Of a stretch of DNA of 29,616 nucleotides, positions 27,482 to 29,616 are shown piece after piece; positions within the stretch are counted from its first letter, which is position 1; every line of letters starts with the position of its first letter. Made by a program: the position numbers and the translations under genes. The notes below the pieces were generated by a model, which ran no database searches, was not told the DNA's origin, and worked only from the letters and a program-made list of their open reading frames with translations. This stretch comes from an uncultured Christensenella sp. (lineage in GTDB: Bacteria; Bacillota; Clostridia; Christensenellales; Borkfalkiaceae): the NCBI GenBank assembly GCA_910578765.1, contig CAJTRW010000021.1:3853-33468 (forward strand), read 5' to 3'.

Positions 27482-28879
27482 ATGGGCAGGCAGAAAAAGA
27501 CTGAAAATTTTACGCGGGACGACAGTGCCGTCGGTGCGGAAAATATTGAAAAAAATGCTGTAAATATTAAACAAAAGCGTAATAACGGCTTCAAACTGTG
27601 TTTGGCATTTGCTTTAACAATTATTTTTATGGGGCTTGTTTTCATTAGCGCGGGAATAGGCGTACGGGTAACCGATTATCGCGGAAATTCTTTTATGGAG
27701 TGGTTTTCAATCAAGTACCGCGATACTTCGGTCAATATTTATTTAGACAACGGCAAAATAAACAACTTGCAATTTGAGGGGAAATCCTGTTATTTGCTTG
27801 TCCGTGACGATTATGACTCGGAACCTCAAAAATATACTTTTATATCCGAAGATATGCAGGCAAAAACGTTTACTTTTACAAATGCGGAGACTGCAGACAG
27901 TATTACAATCAACTTTGAAAAGGTGTACTACTACAAGAACTTTGTCGACGACAAAGGCTGGTTGACGGGCGGCGCAATATCGGAATTGGTAATGTTTCTC
28001 GCGCTGACAGGGGTCGGCTTGCTTGCACTGGGCGCATTGCAAACGGTTGCCGCCGTTGCCGGCAGAAAAACGTTATGGGCAAACAATTTAAGCATAGCTT
28101 TGGGCGCGCTGTTTTGCGTATGCTATGGCTTGGGTGCGTTGGGTATTGTCGGCGGAGTCCGCGGCGGCGCAACGTTCCGCGAGGTAAAGAAGGCAAAAAA
28201 AGCCGCCGAGGAGCAGCGCAAACGGCAGGAGGCAATAGAAAACAAGCTTTCAACGTTTACCGGCGGGGCATTCATGAACGCCGTTATAGACTGGACTTCC
28301 GCGCTCGTCAGCATACTGACCCTAGGAATTTGTTATCCGTTTATGGCTTGTTGGAAGCTTAAATGGAAGGCTTCGCATACCTTTATAGACGGCAGACAGC
28401 AGGCGTTCGACGGCAACGGCGCACAGTTTATGGGCAGATACATGCTTTTGATGTTCCTTTCCGTAATTACGTTGGGTATTTATTATATTCTGTGCGCCAA
28501 GGTCGCAATCGAAAAGTGGCGCACTTTACATACACATTTTGCGGACGAAGCTACCGCAACGGAGCAGGCAGGGGAAAAGCTTTCGGTTTTCGACGGGAAG
28601 TGGTATCAGCTTCTGGGCGTAAACTGGCTGTGCAATTTCGTCACTCTGATAACGTTGTCCTTCGGGCAGTACTGGGCGCACTGTTATAAGGAGCGCTGGT
28701 TCTGCAAACACAGGACTATCGACGGCGAAAGGCTTGTCTTCGACGGAAAGGCGGGGCAGTATTTCGGCAAAAGAATTTTATGGCTGTTTTTAACGGTAAT
28801 AACGTTTGGTGTATACGTATTTTGGCTGAAAATAAAAACAATTCAGTGGACTGTTTCGCATACTCATATAGCGGTATAA
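27482..28879 (+). CDS. DUF898 (YjgN-like) multi-pass membrane protein with tandem repeats
   Basis: A 465-aa protein. A cytoplasmic N-terminus (1-37) leads to helix 1 (about 38-60). An extracytoplasmic domain of about 100 residues (62-165) follows. Two helices come next (about 168-193 and 199-227), then a charged coiled segment REVKKAKKAAEEQRKRQEAI. Two copies of a roughly 94-residue module (259-352 and 369-462) follow. They share FDG, LGVNW/AVIDW, TLG, FIDG/TIDG, FDG-GQ-FG, LF-L-VIT-G-Y and HTH. This doubled module is the DUF898/YjgN type; its role is unknown. GGAGG is 7 nt before ATG 27482; the longer frame to 27407 has no ribosome site. Confidence 0.82.
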   Translation: MGRQKKTENFTRDDSAVGAENIEKNAVNIKQKRNNGFKLCLAFALTIIFMGLVFISAGIGVRVTDYRGNSFMEWFSIKYRDTSVNIYLDNGKINNLQFEGKSCYLLVRDDYDSEPQKYTFISEDMQAKTFTFTNAETADSITINFEKVYYYKNFVDDKGWLTGGAISELVMFLALTGVGLLALGALQTVAAVAGRKTLWANNLSIALGALFCVCYGLGALGIVGGVRGGATFREVKKAKKAAEEQRKRQEAIENKLSTFTGGAFMNAVIDWTSALVSILTLGICYPFMACWKLKWKASHTFIDGRQQAFDGNGAQFMGRYMLLMFLSVITLGIYYILCAKVAIEKWRTLHTHFADEATATEQAGEKLSVFDGKWYQLLGVNWLCNFVTLITLSFGQYWAHCYKERWFCKHRTIDGERLVFDGKAGQYFGKRILWLFLTVITFGVYVFWLKIKTIQWTVSHTHIAV

Positions 28880-28882
28880 GGC

Positions 28883-28916
28883 AACCGCGGCGCAAAAAAT
28901 GCGCCGCGGTTTTTCT
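28883..28916. terminator. Bidirectional terminator after the DUF898-type gene
   Basis: AACCGCGGCGCA (28883-28894) pairs perfectly with TGCGCCGCGGTT (28900-28911), followed by T-rich sequence. It also ends the converging minus-strand gene at 28917. Confidence 0.9.
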
Positions 28917-29207
28917 TTATATGCTTTTAAGCCGCGTTATCACTTCTTTAAGCTTTTTACGCTTGAAGCCGTCCAGCATTGGCGACAGCGCGTTGTAAAA
29001 ATTGTCAAGGTCGGCGTTGGTCAGCGTACCCTCGCGCTTGCCGCGCTCTGCTTCCGCTATTATGGTTTGCAGAAGCTGTCCCTGACTTTTTCCGTTCATT
29101 GCTTTGGATAATGTTTTTGCAAGCTCTACGGTGGAATTGACGTCCGCTGCTTTTTCGTGTATGTCTTTATCGGGTTCTTCGGGGGTATAGCTTTTAAAAT
29201 CTTTCAT
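28917..29207 (-). CDS. Small hypothetical protein (96 aa)
   Basis: I do not recognise a family. The protein is acidic at the N-terminus (YTPEEPDKDIHEKAAD) and basic at the C-terminus (GFKRKKLKEVITRLKSI), mainly helical, with no signal or membrane segment. ATG 29207 is preferred to GTG 29213 because GGAG lies 5 nt upstream. The central LAKTLSKAMNGKSQGQLLQTI and LTNADLDNFYNALSPML look like a folded helical bundle. It is divergent from a second small gene, 50 bp away, with which it could share regulation. Confidence 0.7.
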   Translation of the reverse strand: MKDFKSYTPEEPDKDIHEKAADVNSTVELAKTLSKAMNGKSQGQLLQTIIAEAERGKREGTLTNADLDNFYNALSPMLDGFKRKKLKEVITRLKSI

Positions 29208-29257
29208 AGTCACTCCGCATATAATGATATTAACAATTTATGCAAGGAGTTTGAATT

Positions 29258-29590
29258 ATGCAACTTTTGATAATCCTGGCGCTGCTTCTTTACGGCGGTA
29301 AATCCAACGTGCAGAATATTCTGACAGAGGTAAAGCCCGTGCTTGAAACAATAGGCGGGGACGACATGAAACAGGCTTTGAAAAGCGCGGAAGAAATTTC
29401 CACCGTTTTAAACGCGGTAAAAGATTTTACGTCGGCGCCCGCGCAAAACGTTGACGGCGGGTTTACGGCGTCCGGCGTCGACGGCATGCGCACGGACAGT
29501 CCGGCAATAGCTTTCCCATTGGAGCCTATTTCCAAAATAGCCGACAGGCAAATTACATATTCGCTTTCCAAATACGTTTCGCAAAACTGA
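29258..29590 (+). CDS. Small hypothetical protein with N-terminal hydrophobic anchor (110 aa)
   Basis: I do not recognise a family. The first 13 residues (MQLLIILALLLYG) are a short hydrophobic segment without a basic N-region. A helical stretch NILTEVKPVLETIGGDDMKQALKSAEEISTVLNAVKDF follows in pieces, then a low-complexity polar linker and a C-terminal IADRQITYSLSKYV. AAGGAG lies 9 nt before ATG. TATAAT (29220-29225) upstream may be its -10. The next-door divergent gene also has helical runs with AKTLSKAM, so the two may act together; that is inference. Confidence 0.65.
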   Translation: MQLLIILALLLYGGKSNVQNILTEVKPVLETIGGDDMKQALKSAEEISTVLNAVKDFTSAPAQNVDGGFTASGVDGMRTDSPAIAFPLEPISKIADRQITYSLSKYVSQN

Positions 29591-29616
29591 TTTCTATAAT
29601 GAAAAAGCCGCCCCCC

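Overview
The window looks like a chromosome segment of an uncultured spore-forming Bacillota, most likely class Clostridia. The main evidence is gene order. On the plus strand yicC(yloC), gmk, rpoZ, priA, def, fmt, rsmB, rlmN, rpe, a SpoVM-like micro-ORF, rpmB (inverted), an Asp23 gene (yloU), a DAK/FakA gene (yloV) and recG follow the same order as the yloC-to-recG block of Bacillus subtilis. The genes remA, coaBC, prpC, prkC, rsgA, thiN and sdaAB/AA of that block are absent here. A zinc-ribbon L28, strong Shine-Dalgarno sites, A/T-rich sigma-A promoters and small rubredoxin-like Zn-ribbon membrane proteins fit Clostridia. I cannot assign a genus.

Layout. 1-379: an unidentified gene tail, a possible terminator and the yicC promoter. 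380-9577: a tightly packed housekeeping operon for RNA turnover, GMP phosphorylation, RNA polymerase omega, replication restart, N-terminal formyl-Met handling, rRNA methylation and the pentose phosphate pathway; an alpha/beta hydrolase sits between rsmB and rlmN. 9649-11705: the SpoVM-like peptide, a translationally coupled M19 dipeptidase and a leucine-rich-repeat lipoprotein. 11719-16538: rpmB (minus), asp23, fakA, a hairpin-rich gap and recG. 16552-22236: a repeat, a frameshifted Xre gene, then the str genes rpsL, rpsG, fusA and tuf. The rpsL-rpsG gap is 547 bp of consecutive hairpins with a duplicated 49-nt element, and the fusA-tuf gap contains a perfect 53-bp copy of the fusA 3' end. 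22242-25661: two Zn-ribbon membrane proteins, an Xre regulator, endonuclease III, a DUF3343 Se/S-carrier-like protein and a divergent cysteine desulfurase. 25663-29616: a MATE transporter behind an attenuator-like leader, a DUF898-type membrane protein, and two divergent small unknown genes.

Genes that work together: def and fmt form the formylation/deformylation pair; rpsL, rpsG, fusA and tuf supply ribosomes and elongation factors; asp23 and fakA are cell-surface/lipid functions that are usually neighbours; the DUF3343 protein and the desulfurase plausibly handle sulfur or selenium.

Points most worth following up: the SpoVM-like peptide, the seven-hairpin rpsL-rpsG intergenic RNA candidate, the unassigned leader of the MATE gene, the fusA tail duplication, and a recurring class of promoters whose -10 box lies only 6-9 nt before the start codon, implying leaderless mRNAs. 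I saw no tRNA, rRNA, CRISPR array or intact mobile element.
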